64,000 bases of DNA from Streptomyces iconiensis. Lineage in GTDB: Bacteria > Actinomycetota > Actinomycetes > Streptomycetales > Streptomycetaceae. The translations under genes and the position numbers were made by a program. The notes under the pieces were generated by a model. That model was not told the DNA's origin, made no database searches, and was given only the letters and a program-made list of their open reading frames with translations. Positions 1-7,803 of this stretch are shown here, piece after piece. The DNA is taken from assembly GCF_028657195.3 (NCBI RefSeq), contig NZ_JANCPR020000054.1, positions 1 to 64,000 of the forward strand. Direction: 5' to 3'. Position 1 is the stretch's first letter. Each line of letters starts with the position of its first letter.

Positions 1-1
1 C

Positions 2-34
2 CCGAAGCGCGGCAAGACCCGCCGCCCGAAGTGA
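2..34 (+). CDS. 3' end of a truncated gene (basic C-terminal tail)
   Basis: Only the last ten codons and a TGA stop at 32-34 are inside the window. They encode a Lys/Arg/Pro-rich tail, PKRGKTRRPK. Basic tails like this occur on many actinobacterial proteins, so no family can be named. The frame is supported by G/C at almost every third position and by the stop lying exactly where a tandem repeat begins. It would converge on the HAD gene. Even its reality as a gene end is an inference. Confidence 0.4.
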   Translation, partial: PKRGKTRRPK

Positions 35-131
35 CCGGCCCCGCTCTGTGAGGCGTCCCGCCCAGTGACCTGCTCCGGGCTGTGACGCGTCCCGCCTGTG
101 ACCTGCCCCGGGCTGTGACCTGCTCGGGCTC
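31..131 (+). repeat. Six tandem ~17-bp units starting at a stop codon
   Basis: Units start at 31, 48, 65, 82, 98 and 115, each opening with GTGA followed by a C/G-rich body (for example GTGACCTGCTCCGGGCT). Five units are 17 bp and one is 16 bp. The first unit contains the stop of the truncated gene. TGA recurs at 32, 49, 66, 83, 99 and 116 and so visits all three reading frames. There is no spacer structure of a CRISPR type and no hairpin. Confidence 0.75.
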
Positions 132-167
132 GTACGCGACCGGCTCAGCCCGCTACGCGACCGGTCA
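128..167 (-). repeat. Two 20-bp units anchored on the HAD gene stop (minus strand)
   Basis: Reading the minus strand from the HAD stop, TGACCGGTCGCGTAGCGGGC (167-148) is followed by TGAGCCGGTCGCGTACGAGC (147-128). The two copies share most positions and both open with TGA. They abut the plus-strand array at 31-131, so two converging genes each end in their own stop-anchored repeat. Confidence 0.6.
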
Positions 168-851
168 GTCCTCGCGTGTGATCCAGTCGTACGCGCGGTC
201 CGCGTCGAACTCGTTCTGGCCGGTGCGGAAGAGGAGGCCGGCCGAGGTGAAGGCGGGGTCGGCGGCTGTGGCGGTGAGGTAGGGCACGGCGATGCAGGGC
301 ATGCCCGCGCGGTGGGCGGCCTCGGCGCCGGGTGGGGCGTCCTCCAGGACGACGCAGTCCGCGGGAGAGACGCCGAGGCGGCGGGCCGCCTCCAGGAACA
401 CGTCCGGCTCGGGCTTGCCCCGCGGGACCTCCTCGGCCGAGACGCGTACGGGAAGCAGCGGGTCCAGAACGGTCGCGCCCAGTACGGCGTCGATGGCCGC
501 GCGCGAGGAGCCGGAGGCGACAGCCATGGGGTGCCCGGCCGCGTGCAGGCGCTCGACGAGTTTGCGCATCTCGGGGAACACCTCGGTACCCTCGCGCGCC
601 AGGTCCAGGTAGAGGCGGTTCTTCTCGGCGAGGAGCGTGTCCACCGACGCGGCGATCCCGTGCTCGTCGTGGAGCGTCCGCAGGGTCTCGCGGGTGCCGA
701 TCCCGATGAAGCGCGCGTGGTCGTCCCAGCTGAAACCGGGAACGCCGTGCGCGGCGAGCAGCCGCCTGCCGGCTTCGTAGTAGAGCGGTTCGCTGTCGAC
801 GAGGGTGCCGTCGAGGTCGAAGACGACCGCGCGGTCCGTGGCCTGGATCAT
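165..851 (-). CDS. HAD-superfamily phosphatase (beta-phosphoglucomutase-like)
   Basis: A 228-residue HAD hydrolase that probably removes phosphate from a small sugar or nucleotide phosphate in the cytoplasm. Motif I DLDGTLVDSE lies near residue 8, giving the nucleophile and acid/base Asp pair. An alpha-helical cap follows, then motif II (ASGSSRAAI), a Lys in the RGKPEPDVF segment and motif III (VLEDAPPGAEAA). This order is typical of the PGMB/CbbY-like subfamily. The start at 851 was chosen because an upstream extension is low-complexity and precedes the HAD fold. The real substrate cannot be told. It ends facing the truncated gene. Confidence 0.9.
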   Translation of the reverse strand: MIQATDRAVVFDLDGTLVDSEPLYYEAGRRLLAAHGVPGFSWDDHARFIGIGTRETLRTLHDEHGIAASVDTLLAEKNRLYLDLAREGTEVFPEMRKLVERLHAAGHPMAVASGSSRAAIDAVLGATVLDPLLPVRVSAEEVPRGKPEPDVFLEAARRLGVSPADCVVLEDAPPGAEAAHRAGMPCIAVPYLTATAADPAFTSAGLLFRTGQNEFDADRAYDWITRED

Positions 852-1162
852 GCGCCCCAGGATGCCAAAGACGTTCGGTCCGGCCGCGGGCGGGAGGGAA
901 CGCTTTCCCGCCGGGGCCCGCCCCGCCTCGCCGGCTCGTAGGTGTGCGCTCTCACCGGCGGGCCCTCGCGTACCGCTGTGGTTGACCCGGACAGACCCGG
1001 ACACCGCGCAGGGTTGAAGAGACAGTTACCGCCGCGGGTTGACGGCGCGCGGCTCCCGCGTCCGTAGCCTCTTCGTTGTCCGGTTCAGGGAGCGGGTGCC
1101 TGGGGGCCTTCGGTGTCCGGGCGGTCCTCAAGGGGCAAGAGAACGACCGATCTGGGGGAAAC

Positions 1163-1591
1163 GTGAAGATGCACAAGGGGTTCGCCGCCTCGGCCGCCGC
1201 CATCTCGCTCGGCGCCGGCCTCGCGCTCGCAGGCCCAGCCAGTGGAGCACAAGCGGCGCCGGCGGAGGCCCAGTTGGCGGGTAACGTCGCTTGCGCGCGG
1301 ACATCGGGGAACTCAGCGGGTGCCTGCTTCGCCGTGGCATCCGGAAGCTGGCGGGTCACCCTCTGGGACAACGCGTGTGACGGCCACCGCTCGTACACCG
1401 AGTACTACGTCAACCCGGCGAACGTGAGCGGCTGGGGGACGAAGCACAGGTACAAGCCCAAGACGAAGTGCGGGAAGCGCTACACGATCGGGGTCGCGTC
1501 GCACTCCCGGGGATACAAGGTGAAGATCCGGGCCTGCGTCGAGGACTCGGGGCCCAACACTTGCTCGAAGTGGGGATACGGCCGAACCTGA
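1163..1591 (+). CDS. small secreted Cys-containing protein
   Basis: A 142-residue protein with an N-terminal Sec signal: basic MHKGF region, an Ala/Leu-rich core, and a likely cleavage after AQA near residues 29-31. The mature part of about 110 residues has six cysteines, suggesting disulfides, and is rich in Lys, Tyr and Gly toward the C terminus. I do not recognise the family. The GTG at 1163 follows a GGGGGAA ribosome site; an ATG at 1169 is the alternative start. A strong terminator follows, so the gene is probably monocistronic. Confidence 0.8.
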   Translation: MKMHKGFAASAAAISLGAGLALAGPASGAQAAPAEAQLAGNVACARTSGNSAGACFAVASGSWRVTLWDNACDGHRSYTEYYVNPANVSGWGTKHRYKPKTKCGKRYTIGVASHSRGYKVKIRACVEDSGPNTCSKWGYGRT

Positions 1592-1615
1592 CGCTCAGCG
1601 GGCATCCGTGACATG

Positions 1616-1649
1616 AGGTCCCTCACCGCAGTCGTGCGGTGAGGGACCT
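1616..1649. terminator. intrinsic terminator hairpin
   Basis: A perfect 15-bp stem, AGGTCCCTCACCGCA against its complement, with a 4-base loop (GTCG), sits 25 bp after the secreted-protein stop. No long T tract follows, as is common in actinobacteria. Confidence 0.8.
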
Positions 1650-2015
1650 TCGCGGTGGGCACTGTGCATCGCCGTCTCACGGGCTGGGCTGGGGCCGGGG
1701 TTGGGATCGGCAGTACGGGTGCACCGTCGGCGGGGCCGAGCCGACGGGTGCGGCTTCTCACGCCCGGCCGGACAGCCGCCCTGCGTCTCCCGGCACTTCG
1801 GGGCCTCTGGCGCTTCCCGGCTGAGGCTCATCCGATCGGGTGGGAGCGTGCTGGTCAGCGGGCGTACGGGGGGTGCGTGGGACATGAATGACGTGGCGCC
1901 GAATGGGGCTGCCACCTCGGTGGGAGTGCATCTTCGGCGCCACGGACCACCCCTCGTGCGCCGACTCCGGCCCGTGGTCCGGAAATGCACACGCACACAC
2001 CTATGGAGACACCTC
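1650..2015. other. 366-bp gap without a supported gene
   Basis: This gap precedes the 2H phosphoesterase gene. Open frames exist on both strands but lack recognisable domains, ribosome sites or consistent codon bias. The stretch probably holds the promoter of the downstream gene; no clear -35/-10 pair was found. Confidence 0.5.
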
Positions 2016-2579
2016 ATGGCCCATGCGCAGACCGTCAACGCCTTCTTCAGCCTTCGGCTTCCCTCCGAACTGGTGGATGCCTTGGTCGAGTTGCAGCGGG
2101 GCCGGGAGGACCGCATCGAGCCGCAGCAGCGCGACCACATGCACATCACACTGGGATTTCTGCATGACGCCGACGCGGGAAAACTCGCGGACGCCGCCGC
2201 GCTGCTGACCGGACGGACGTGGCCCACGCCGTCCATCAGCCTGACCGGTGAGGTGCGGCACGGAAGCTGGAAACTGCAGAAGGATCCGGCATACCGGTAC
2301 GACGAGGACCTCATCCAGAAGCAGGAGCAGGTCAGGCTGGGAATCGAGAACACACCTGAACTGGCCGAAATCCAGAAGGACATCACCGGCCCGCTGGAAA
2401 TCGCCGAAGAACAGTTCTGGCCTCACGTCACTCTGGGCCTGGCCCGCGATGACTTCCCCGCGTCCTCGGCCAGGGATATGCAATTGCCCTCGGTAAAGGC
2501 GGCTGCGCCCAGTGTTGATCTGCAACAGGAGATGTCCACCACGGAATTCAGGATCCTGGTGCGCAAGGAGTTCACCTGA
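2016..2579 (+). CDS. 2H phosphoesterase / 2'-5' RNA ligase family protein
   Basis: A 187-residue cytoplasmic protein with the two HxT/S motifs that define the 2H phosphoesterase superfamily: HITLGF near residue 45 and HVTLGL near residue 138. In this family the paired histidines act on 2',3'-cyclic phosphates or 2'-5' linkages, as in ThpR/LigT RNA cyclic phosphodiesterases. Length and motif spacing fit. The ATG at 2016 follows GGAGA at 2005-2009 with good spacing. Immediately after the stop is a short GTGGCC-type repeat. Substrate is unknown. Confidence 0.85.
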   Translation: MAHAQTVNAFFSLRLPSELVDALVELQRGREDRIEPQQRDHMHITLGFLHDADAGKLADAAALLTGRTWPTPSISLTGEVRHGSWKLQKDPAYRYDEDLIQKQEQVRLGIENTPELAEIQKDITGPLEIAEEQFWPHVTLGLARDDFPASSARDMQLPSVKAAAPSVDLQQEMSTTEFRILVRKEFT

Positions 2580-2717
2580 AGCGTGGCCGTGGTCGTGGCC
2601 GTGGCGTGCCCGTGGCTGTCGCCGATCGTCGTTGCCCGGGTTCCTCGGACCCTGGCCGAACGTACCTCTCGGCCGGGAGGGCGGTGCGTACGAAGAAGAC
2701 CCCGCCGCCGGGCCTGG

Positions 2718-2996
2718 TCAGCGGTCCTGGGGCAGTGCGTCCGGTGCGTAGGTCCCGACCGCTTCCATCAGCCGCTTCTTCGACGGGTTCACCATCGCCC
2801 TTCCGGCCACGGTCAGAGTCGGAACGGTCTCGTTCCCGTCCGCCACCGAGCGTACGAAGGCCGCGGCTTCGCTGTCCTTCCAGATGTTCACCTTGGTGTG
2901 CCGCAGCCGTGTGAACTTCAGGAGCAGGCGCATTTTCATGCAGTACGGGCAGCCGGGTCGCCAGTAGAGAACCACGCCGTCACGTTCCTTGGGCAC
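2718..2996 (-). CDS. glutaredoxin / mycoredoxin-like protein
   Basis: A 92-residue thioredoxin-fold oxidoreductase with a CPYC active site near residue 16 (RPGCPYCMKM) and a TVPTL cis-Pro segment near residue 57. Actinobacteria use mycothiol instead of glutathione, so a mycoredoxin role in de-mycothiolating proteins is likely, though CPYC is the classic dithiol glutaredoxin motif. The GTG start at 2996 has a GGAGGGAA ribosome site upstream. It stands alone between a plus-strand gene and a 330-bp gap. Confidence 0.85.
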   Translation of the reverse strand: MPKERDGVVLYWRPGCPYCMKMRLLLKFTRLRHTKVNIWKDSEAAAFVRSVADGNETVPTLTVAGRAMVNPSKKRLMEAVGTYAPDALPQDR

Positions 2997-3326
2997 GGGC
3001 TTCCCTCCGTCGTCCTCAGCTTCGGGCCCAGCGTAGACGAGCTACCAGTCGGCTCCGGCGCGTTCCGGCCGCCGAGCGCACCCCGCCCGGCACAGCGTGG
3101 GGCACCCCGAGATCTACTTCGACGCTGCCCCGGCTGGACCGTTCCCTGGTCCTCAATGCCCAGGACTGCGCGGACCACCTTCGCCGCGTCGGCGCCCGTA
3201 TCGAACCGATTGCCACACCGGCGGCGTGAGCCGGCACCGGAAGCGCGATACGGCACCGGCGGCAGCTCCGGGCCGTGGTCGCCAGGAGGCCCTGTCCGCG
3301 TGGGCGCACGGTCGCTTCTCCTGCGC
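2997..3326. other. 330-bp gap with possible gene remnants
   Basis: No intact gene. Two short stretches keep G/C-biased third positions: a plus-strand frame ending at a TGA at 3227-3229 (reads LDRSLVLNAQDCADHLRRVG then a stop) and an overlapping minus-strand frame. They could be a decayed gene end or chance shadowing. The promoter of the glutaredoxin gene must also lie here. Confidence 0.3.
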
Positions 3327-4517
3327 TCATGTCCGCAGGGCCGCCGGGAACGCGGCGCGTATCTCGGCGGCCAACAGGTCCGGCTGCTCCAGACCGGGGA
3401 AGTGGCCGCCGCGGTCCATCTCGTTCCACGAGCGCAGGTCGTGGTAGCGGCGTTCGGCCCAGCGCCGCGCTGTCGGCCACGGTTCGGCAGGGAACAGTGA
3501 GCAGGCGGTGGGTGTCGTCACCGGTTGCGCGTTCTCCTCTTCGGCGCTGCGGGGTACCCACCGCATGGTCTCCCAGTACCAGCGGGCGCTGGAGGCACCG
3601 GTTCGGGTCAGCCAGTACAGGGCGATGTTGTCCACCTGCTGTGACAGGCTCACGCCGCCTCCGGCCTCCGGCCGGGTGTCGGAGTAGGCGGCGAACTTCT
3701 CACCGAGCCACGCCGCCAGGCCGGCGGGGGAGTCGAGCAGGGAGTAGCCGAGCGTCTGCGGGCGCGTCGCCATGATCAGTCCGAAGCCGTAGCCGTCAGC
3801 GAGATGGGTGTCGCGGCGCTCCAGCATGCGTTGTTCCGCCGGGCTCGGCGCGTTCCTGTCCTCCGGCAGGGGCGAGGCGAGCGGCATCGTCAGGTGCAGG
3901 CCGACGACGCGCTCGGGCGCCTGGCGTGCCAGTTCGGTACTGACGAACGCGCCCCAGTCCCCGCCGTGCGCGCCGAACCGCTCGTAGCCGAGCGTGGTCA
4001 TCAGCTCGGCCCACGCCCGTGCCGTGCGGGCCGGCTGCCAGCCGCCCTCGCGCGGACGCTCGCTGAACCCGAATCCCGGCAGCGCCGGTACGACCACATG
4101 GAAGGCGTCGGAGGCGGAACCTCCATGGGCGACGGGATCGGTGAGCGGCCCGAGGACGTTCTCGAATTCGAGCACGGAACCCGGCCAGCCATGGGTCAAC
4201 ACCAGCGGAAGCGCCGTGGGTTCGGGGGAGCGTACATGCCAGAACGCGATGTCCAGGCCGTCGAGGCGGGCGCGGTAGTGCGGGATCGCGTTCCAGCGGC
4301 CCTCCGTCGCTCGCCAGTCGTGCTGTCGCCAGGCGTCCAGCAACGTCCTCAGCCGGTCGAGCGGGAGGCCCTGCGCCGCGTCCGGCACCGTTTCCGGCTC
4401 GGGGAGCCGGACCTCGTCGAGACGGGCCCGCAGGAGCGTCAGTTCGCGGTCAGGAATGTGGAGGGGAAAGGGCTCGATCTGCTCGATCTCAGGCATTGAC
4501 GCCGTGTTTCCAGACAT
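3327..4517 (-). CDS. epoxide hydrolase (EHN-type alpha/beta hydrolase)
   Basis: A 396-residue protein of the bacterial/microsomal epoxide hydrolase type, which opens epoxides to diols through a covalent Asp ester. Residues 10-100 match the EHN N-terminal region. The oxyanion segment HGWPGS is at 109-114, the nucleophile Asp187 lies in GGDWG, and the catalytic His is in GGHFPGLEQP near the C terminus. Start 4517 was preferred because AGGG lies about 9 bp upstream; 4541 is possible. It follows the AraC gene on the same strand with an 83-bp gap and may be its target. Confidence 0.88.
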   Translation of the reverse strand: MSGNTASMPEIEQIEPFPLHIPDRELTLLRARLDEVRLPEPETVPDAAQGLPLDRLRTLLDAWRQHDWRATEGRWNAIPHYRARLDGLDIAFWHVRSPEPTALPLVLTHGWPGSVLEFENVLGPLTDPVAHGGSASDAFHVVVPALPGFGFSERPREGGWQPARTARAWAELMTTLGYERFGAHGGDWGAFVSTELARQAPERVVGLHLTMPLASPLPEDRNAPSPAEQRMLERRDTHLADGYGFGLIMATRPQTLGYSLLDSPAGLAAWLGEKFAAYSDTRPEAGGGVSLSQQVDNIALYWLTRTGASSARWYWETMRWVPRSAEEENAQPVTTPTACSLFPAEPWPTARRWAERRYHDLRSWNEMDRGGHFPGLEQPDLLAAEIRAAFPAALRT

Positions 4518-4600
4518 GGACGAAACCCTAGATACGGTCATCGGCCGGGCCCATGCCTGAGATTGCCGTGACGTGGTCCGGAATTGCGGTGCGTCCGCGG

Positions 4601-5491
4601 TCAGGAACCGCGGTACGCCGAGGGCCGGGTGCCGGTGTGGCGCAGGAACGCCGTCGACAGGGCGCTGGAGTCGGCGAATCCGCAGCGCGGCGCGATCTGG
4701 GCGACCGTGAAGTCGGTGCCCCGCAGCAGCCGTTCGGCCTCCTCGATACGCAGGCGGACGAGGAACCTGTGGGGCGTTTCTCCCGTTGCCCGGCGGAACA
4801 CGCGGACGAGGTGGAAGACGCTCAGATGCACCTCGTCCGCGATGTCGGCCAGAGTGAGCGGTTCGGCCAGCCGGTCACGCATGAGCGCGATCGCCGCGGC
4901 GACGCGCGCGTCCTCCAGCGTGGGCGCCTGCCGGCCGGGGGTCCGGGAATGACGAGTGAGCAGATGCATGGCCAGGAAGGCGGCTGCGGACTCCGCGTAC
5001 AGGTCCCCGGGCTCCTCCGCCGAGCCGACGGCGCGTACCGCCTCCACAAGCAGCGGATCGCCGGCGGCCACCGAGGCCGCCATGCTCTCGTAGTCCACCG
5101 CACGGTCGCCCAGCTGCGCCGCGGCCTTTTCGAGGGTGCCGCGCGGGATATGGACCTGCACGCTCCGCAACGGACCTTCCCCTCGGTAGCGGCGGAGCGC
5201 GTGCCGGTCAGGAACGCCGAGTTCGAGCCGTCCAGGAGTCCAGTTGTGACGGTGCCATCGGCCACCGGTCCGCGTCTCCATCACGGCCCGGCCCGCCACG
5301 GGCAGGATCAGGTGCAGGTCGGCCGCGGCCGGCAACTCCATGTTCTCGACCAGCGGGACGTGGTCGAACCGCTGGACGAGCAACGACCGCCAGCCGGCGT
5401 CCTCCCAACTGCAGTGCGTCCGCCGGACATAGGGATCCATGTCGAACCCGGCATACGGCTGGAGATCGAAACGAGCGGAATCGAACACCAT
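4601..5491 (-). CDS. AraC-family transcriptional regulator
   Basis: A 296-residue regulator. The first 180 residues resemble a cupin-like ligand-sensing domain. The C-terminal 100 residues carry the two AraC helix-turn-helix units (LADIADEVHLSVFHLVRVFR, then FTVAQIAPRCGFADSSALST), ending in the usual RPSAYR. It sits between two alpha/beta hydrolase genes on the same strand and probably controls one or both in response to a small organic effector. The start at the outermost ATG has no strong ribosome site. Confidence 0.9.
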   Translation of the reverse strand: MVFDSARFDLQPYAGFDMDPYVRRTHCSWEDAGWRSLLVQRFDHVPLVENMELPAAADLHLILPVAGRAVMETRTGGRWHRHNWTPGRLELGVPDRHALRRYRGEGPLRSVQVHIPRGTLEKAAAQLGDRAVDYESMAASVAAGDPLLVEAVRAVGSAEEPGDLYAESAAAFLAMHLLTRHSRTPGRQAPTLEDARVAAAIALMRDRLAEPLTLADIADEVHLSVFHLVRVFRRATGETPHRFLVRLRIEEAERLLRGTDFTVAQIAPRCGFADSSALSTAFLRHTGTRPSAYRGS

Positions 5492-5542
5492 GCGGCCGAG
5501 CCTAATGGAGAGCCAGGGCGCGGCCCCGACCCCACTTGGCGG

Positions 5543-6628
5543 TCAGCGAACCCGGCCTCGCTTCGCGGTGAACGAGAGGATTTCACGCACCACGGCCTTG
5601 GGGTTCTCCTCCGCGAGCCAGTGCCCCGATTCGGGGATCTCGACCGCGCGTGTGACGTTGGACAGCATCGGCGTCAGGGTCGGCCGGGTGGAGGCGAGCG
5701 AACCGGTCGCGGTGAGGAGAAGCGTGCGCGTGTCCGCGCGGGCAGCTGCCGCGTTGTCGCGCTCGTCCTCGTCCAGGCTCCGGTAGAGCTCAAATCCCGC
5801 GTGCAGTACGTCCGGTCGGCTGTAGGTGCGGACGTACTCGTTGATTTCCCTTCCGGTGAACGGGGGCCGCGTCCTGTCGCCGCCGAACGCCGTCCCGCCG
5901 TAGGCGACTTGTGTGGAGAACGCCGTGACGTACTCGCGCACATCGTTCCGGTTGTCGACGAGCTTCTCGGGGATCGCCTGCTGGCTGTTGAAGGCCATGT
6001 GCCAGGAGAAGGTCCGGTACCGCGCGGCGGGAAGCTTTCTCCCGGGGAGCGGATAATCCATGTGCGTGTAGGAGTTCACCTGTCCAGGGAACTGTGAGAC
6101 GTACTGGGCTCCGACTCCACCGCCGAGGTCGTGTGCGACCAGGTCGAAGCTGTCGAGTCCGATCCGCTCACGCAGCAGACCGTGGACGTAACGCGCCAGG
6201 GTCTTCTTGTCGAAGCTCGCCGGGCTTCCCTTGCTGTCGCCGAGGCCGGGAAGATCGAGCGCGTATACGGTGTGGTGCTTGGCGAGAGCAGGCATGATCT
6301 TCCGCCACTCGTACCAGGTCTGCGGCCAGCCGTGCAGCAGCACCAATGCCGGGCCCTTACCGCCCGTGACGTAGTGCATGCGCACACCGCGAACCTTCGC
6401 GAACCTGTGCCTGAAGGTGGCGTTGAACTCTGCGTCGTGCCGCGTCGCGGCGTCGTACGCCGTCGCTGGTCCGGCCGCCGACGCGGCAGCGGGAGTAGGC
6501 GCCGCGGCGGCCCCGTCGAGCGCGTTCCATCCGACAGTGCTGCCCACGGCGAGGGAGACGGTCAGCGCGCCGGCTCCGAGGAGGAGGCGCCGACGGGGAA
6601 GGGATCTTTGGCTTCGGATCGGTGTCAT
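5543..6628 (-). CDS. Tat-exported alpha/beta hydrolase (epoxide hydrolase or dehalogenase-like)
   Basis: A 361-residue exported hydrolase. A twin-arginine signal is visible at residues 12-14 followed by a hydrophobic LLLGAGALTVSLAV core and an Ala-rich cleavage region near 45-55. The mature part has HGWPQ at 99-103, a nucleophile elbow AHDLGG with Asp167 rather than Ser, and a catalytic His in SGHWLAEE. An Asp nucleophile points to epoxide hydrolase, haloalkane or fluoroacetate dehalogenase chemistry. The ATG at 6628 has GAGGAT about 7 bp upstream. It is divergent from the XRE-cupin regulator. Confidence 0.87.
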   Translation of the reverse strand: MTPIRSQRSLPRRRLLLGAGALTVSLAVGSTVGWNALDGAAAAPTPAAASAAGPATAYDAATRHDAEFNATFRHRFAKVRGVRMHYVTGGKGPALVLLHGWPQTWYEWRKIMPALAKHHTVYALDLPGLGDSKGSPASFDKKTLARYVHGLLRERIGLDSFDLVAHDLGGGVGAQYVSQFPGQVNSYTHMDYPLPGRKLPAARYRTFSWHMAFNSQQAIPEKLVDNRNDVREYVTAFSTQVAYGGTAFGGDRTRPPFTGREINEYVRTYSRPDVLHAGFELYRSLDEDERDNAAAARADTRTLLLTATGSLASTRPTLTPMLSNVTRAVEIPESGHWLAEENPKAVVREILSFTAKRGRVR

Positions 6629-6668
6629 GACGTGATCCTCAGCTGCGGCCTTGCGACACGGCATGCTT

Positions 6669-6686
6669 TTTTGCAGGATTGCAAAA
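6669..6686. promoter_or_regulatory. inverted repeat, candidate operator
   Basis: TTTTGCA, four bases (GGAT), then TGCAAAA form an 18-bp palindrome in the divergent promoter region between the Tat hydrolase and the XRE-cupin regulator. Its A/T-rich arms stand out against the surrounding GC. It is the most likely binding site for the adjacent regulator. Confidence 0.5.
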
Positions 6687-6700
6687 CCTGTCCCGAGTGG

Positions 6701-6755
6701 GTCCGCGGGGATCCGAGTGGGTCCGCCGGGGTCCGCGGGGATCCGCGTGGGTCCG
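6701..6755 (+). repeat. 25-bp direct repeat ahead of the XRE gene
   Basis: Copies at 6701-6725 and 6731-6755 differ at one position and are separated by five bases. Each contains GTCCGCGGGGATCCG followed by a GTGGGTCCG tail. The second copy ends just before the AAGGAG ribosome site, so the repeat lies in the leader or promoter of the regulator gene. Confidence 0.7.
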
Positions 6756-6772
6756 AGTGAAGGAGCCGGTCA

Positions 6773-7369
6773 GTGACGGACGATCAAGCGGTGCTGCAGA
6801 ACGTCGGTCCGAGGCTGCGGGGCTTCCGTAAGACTCTCGGTGTCACACTCGCCGACCTGGCGGAACGCACAGGGCTCACGCCGAGCACCATCTCCCGGCT
6901 CGAACGCGGACAGGTTCGTCCAACTCTGGAACAGCTCCTGCCACTTGCCCGTGCCTACGCGGTGCCGATCGACGAACTCGTTGCCGCACCGACCACTGGT
7001 GACCCGCGGGTCCACCTGCGCCCCTTCCGCAAGCACGGCCTGACCTTCGTGCCGCTGGGAATGAAGACGGGCGGACTGCAGGCGTACAAGGTGATCTACC
7101 CCCCGGTTTCGCAGCTCCCGCCGCCGAAATTCCATATGCACCCCGGCAGGGAGTGGTTCTACGTGCTCCAAGGCGCGGTCCAACTCGTCCTCACCGGCAC
7201 CCGGACGGAACTGACGGCGGGCGAAGCGGCGGAGTTCGACACCAACGCCGCTCACTGGATCGGCAATGCCCGCGACGACATGCCGGCAGAGACCCTCGCC
7301 ATCTACGGACAGCAAGGCGAACGGGTTCACATTCGCGGTTCCGACGGGCAGGGGCGTGGAGACAGCTGA
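6773..7369 (+). CDS. XRE-family regulator with C-terminal cupin
   Basis: A 198-residue regulator combining an N-terminal XRE helix-turn-helix (residues 12-66, LADLAERTGLTPSTISRLER) with a C-terminal cupin (about 110-185; metal-type HMHPGREWFYVL and later H-containing strand). This architecture senses a small ligand and controls nearby catabolic or efflux genes. The GTG start at 6773 follows AAGGAG. It is transcribed away from the Tat hydrolase, with a palindrome and a 25-bp repeat between them, so autoregulation and control of the hydrolase are plausible. A strong terminator follows. Confidence 0.9.
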   Translation: MTDDQAVLQNVGPRLRGFRKTLGVTLADLAERTGLTPSTISRLERGQVRPTLEQLLPLARAYAVPIDELVAAPTTGDPRVHLRPFRKHGLTFVPLGMKTGGLQAYKVIYPPVSQLPPPKFHMHPGREWFYVLQGAVQLVLTGTRTELTAGEAAEFDTNAAHWIGNARDDMPAETLAIYGQQGERVHIRGSDGQGRGDS

Positions 7370-7370
7370 A

Positions 7371-7405
7371 AGGCCCCGGCCGGAGGGGGAATCCGGCCGG
7401 GGCCT
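7371..7405. terminator. terminator after the XRE-cupin gene
   Basis: AGGCCCCGGCCGGA (7371-7384) pairs perfectly with 7392-7405 across a 7-base loop, starting just after the stop codon. Confidence 0.8.
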
Positions 7406-7455
7406 GCTTGGGGGAGTGGTCCACGGGAGGGCGGTCGCCTCTCGGCGAGAAGGCT

Positions 7456-7489
7456 CCATGGGGCTTCAGCCGAACGATCTTCCCCATGG
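7456..7489. repeat. CCATGGGG/CCCCATGG inverted repeat
   Basis: Eight-bp arms at 7456-7463 and 7482-7489 flank an 18-base spacer, giving a weaker second hairpin in the convergent gap. Role unknown. Confidence 0.4.
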
Positions 7490-7606
7490 GCAATAGGTGA
7501 GGCCCGGGGACACTGTCCCTCCCGTGGCCACACGGTCTTCAACCACAACCCGCTGCACGTTGTTCCCCCGGTATGGGCGGGCCGCGTGTGACATGCGGCA
7601 TAAAGA

Positions 7607-7639
7607 GAGCCACGGATCACCGCCGGTGATCCGTGGCTC
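7607..7639. terminator. strong hairpin in convergent gap
   Basis: GAGCCACGGATCACC and its exact complement are separated by only GCC, giving a 15-bp perfect stem. It lies in the 434-bp gap (7370-7803) between converging genes and would stop transcription from either side. Apart from these hairpins no gene is supported in the gap. Confidence 0.65.
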
Positions 7640-7803
7640 ACGGTCGCTCTCCCAAGTGGCCGCCGGGGGTGGTCGAGGCCAGTCCGACGCGCATGACGTC
7701 GGTCGCCGGAGCCGTCCGCACCTTCGAGCGGCACAGCTGGACGCTCACTGCCCCGGACCGAGCCGCTTGACCCATGCGTCGGTCGCGCTGTGTGACCGTT
7801 GGC

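Noticed and set aside
31..131. CRISPR array
   Set aside because: Units are directly tandem and degenerate with no unique spacers, and no cas genes are present. The same applies to the other repeats.
3097..3256. Short frames in the 2997-3326 gap as a kinase or other gene
   Set aside because: Both strands show similar codon bias, frames are broken and no start or domain is secure; left as a possible remnant only.
4553..6097. 514-codon plus-strand frame opposite AraC and hydrolase genes
   Set aside because: Antisense shadow; the minus-strand genes have complete motifs.
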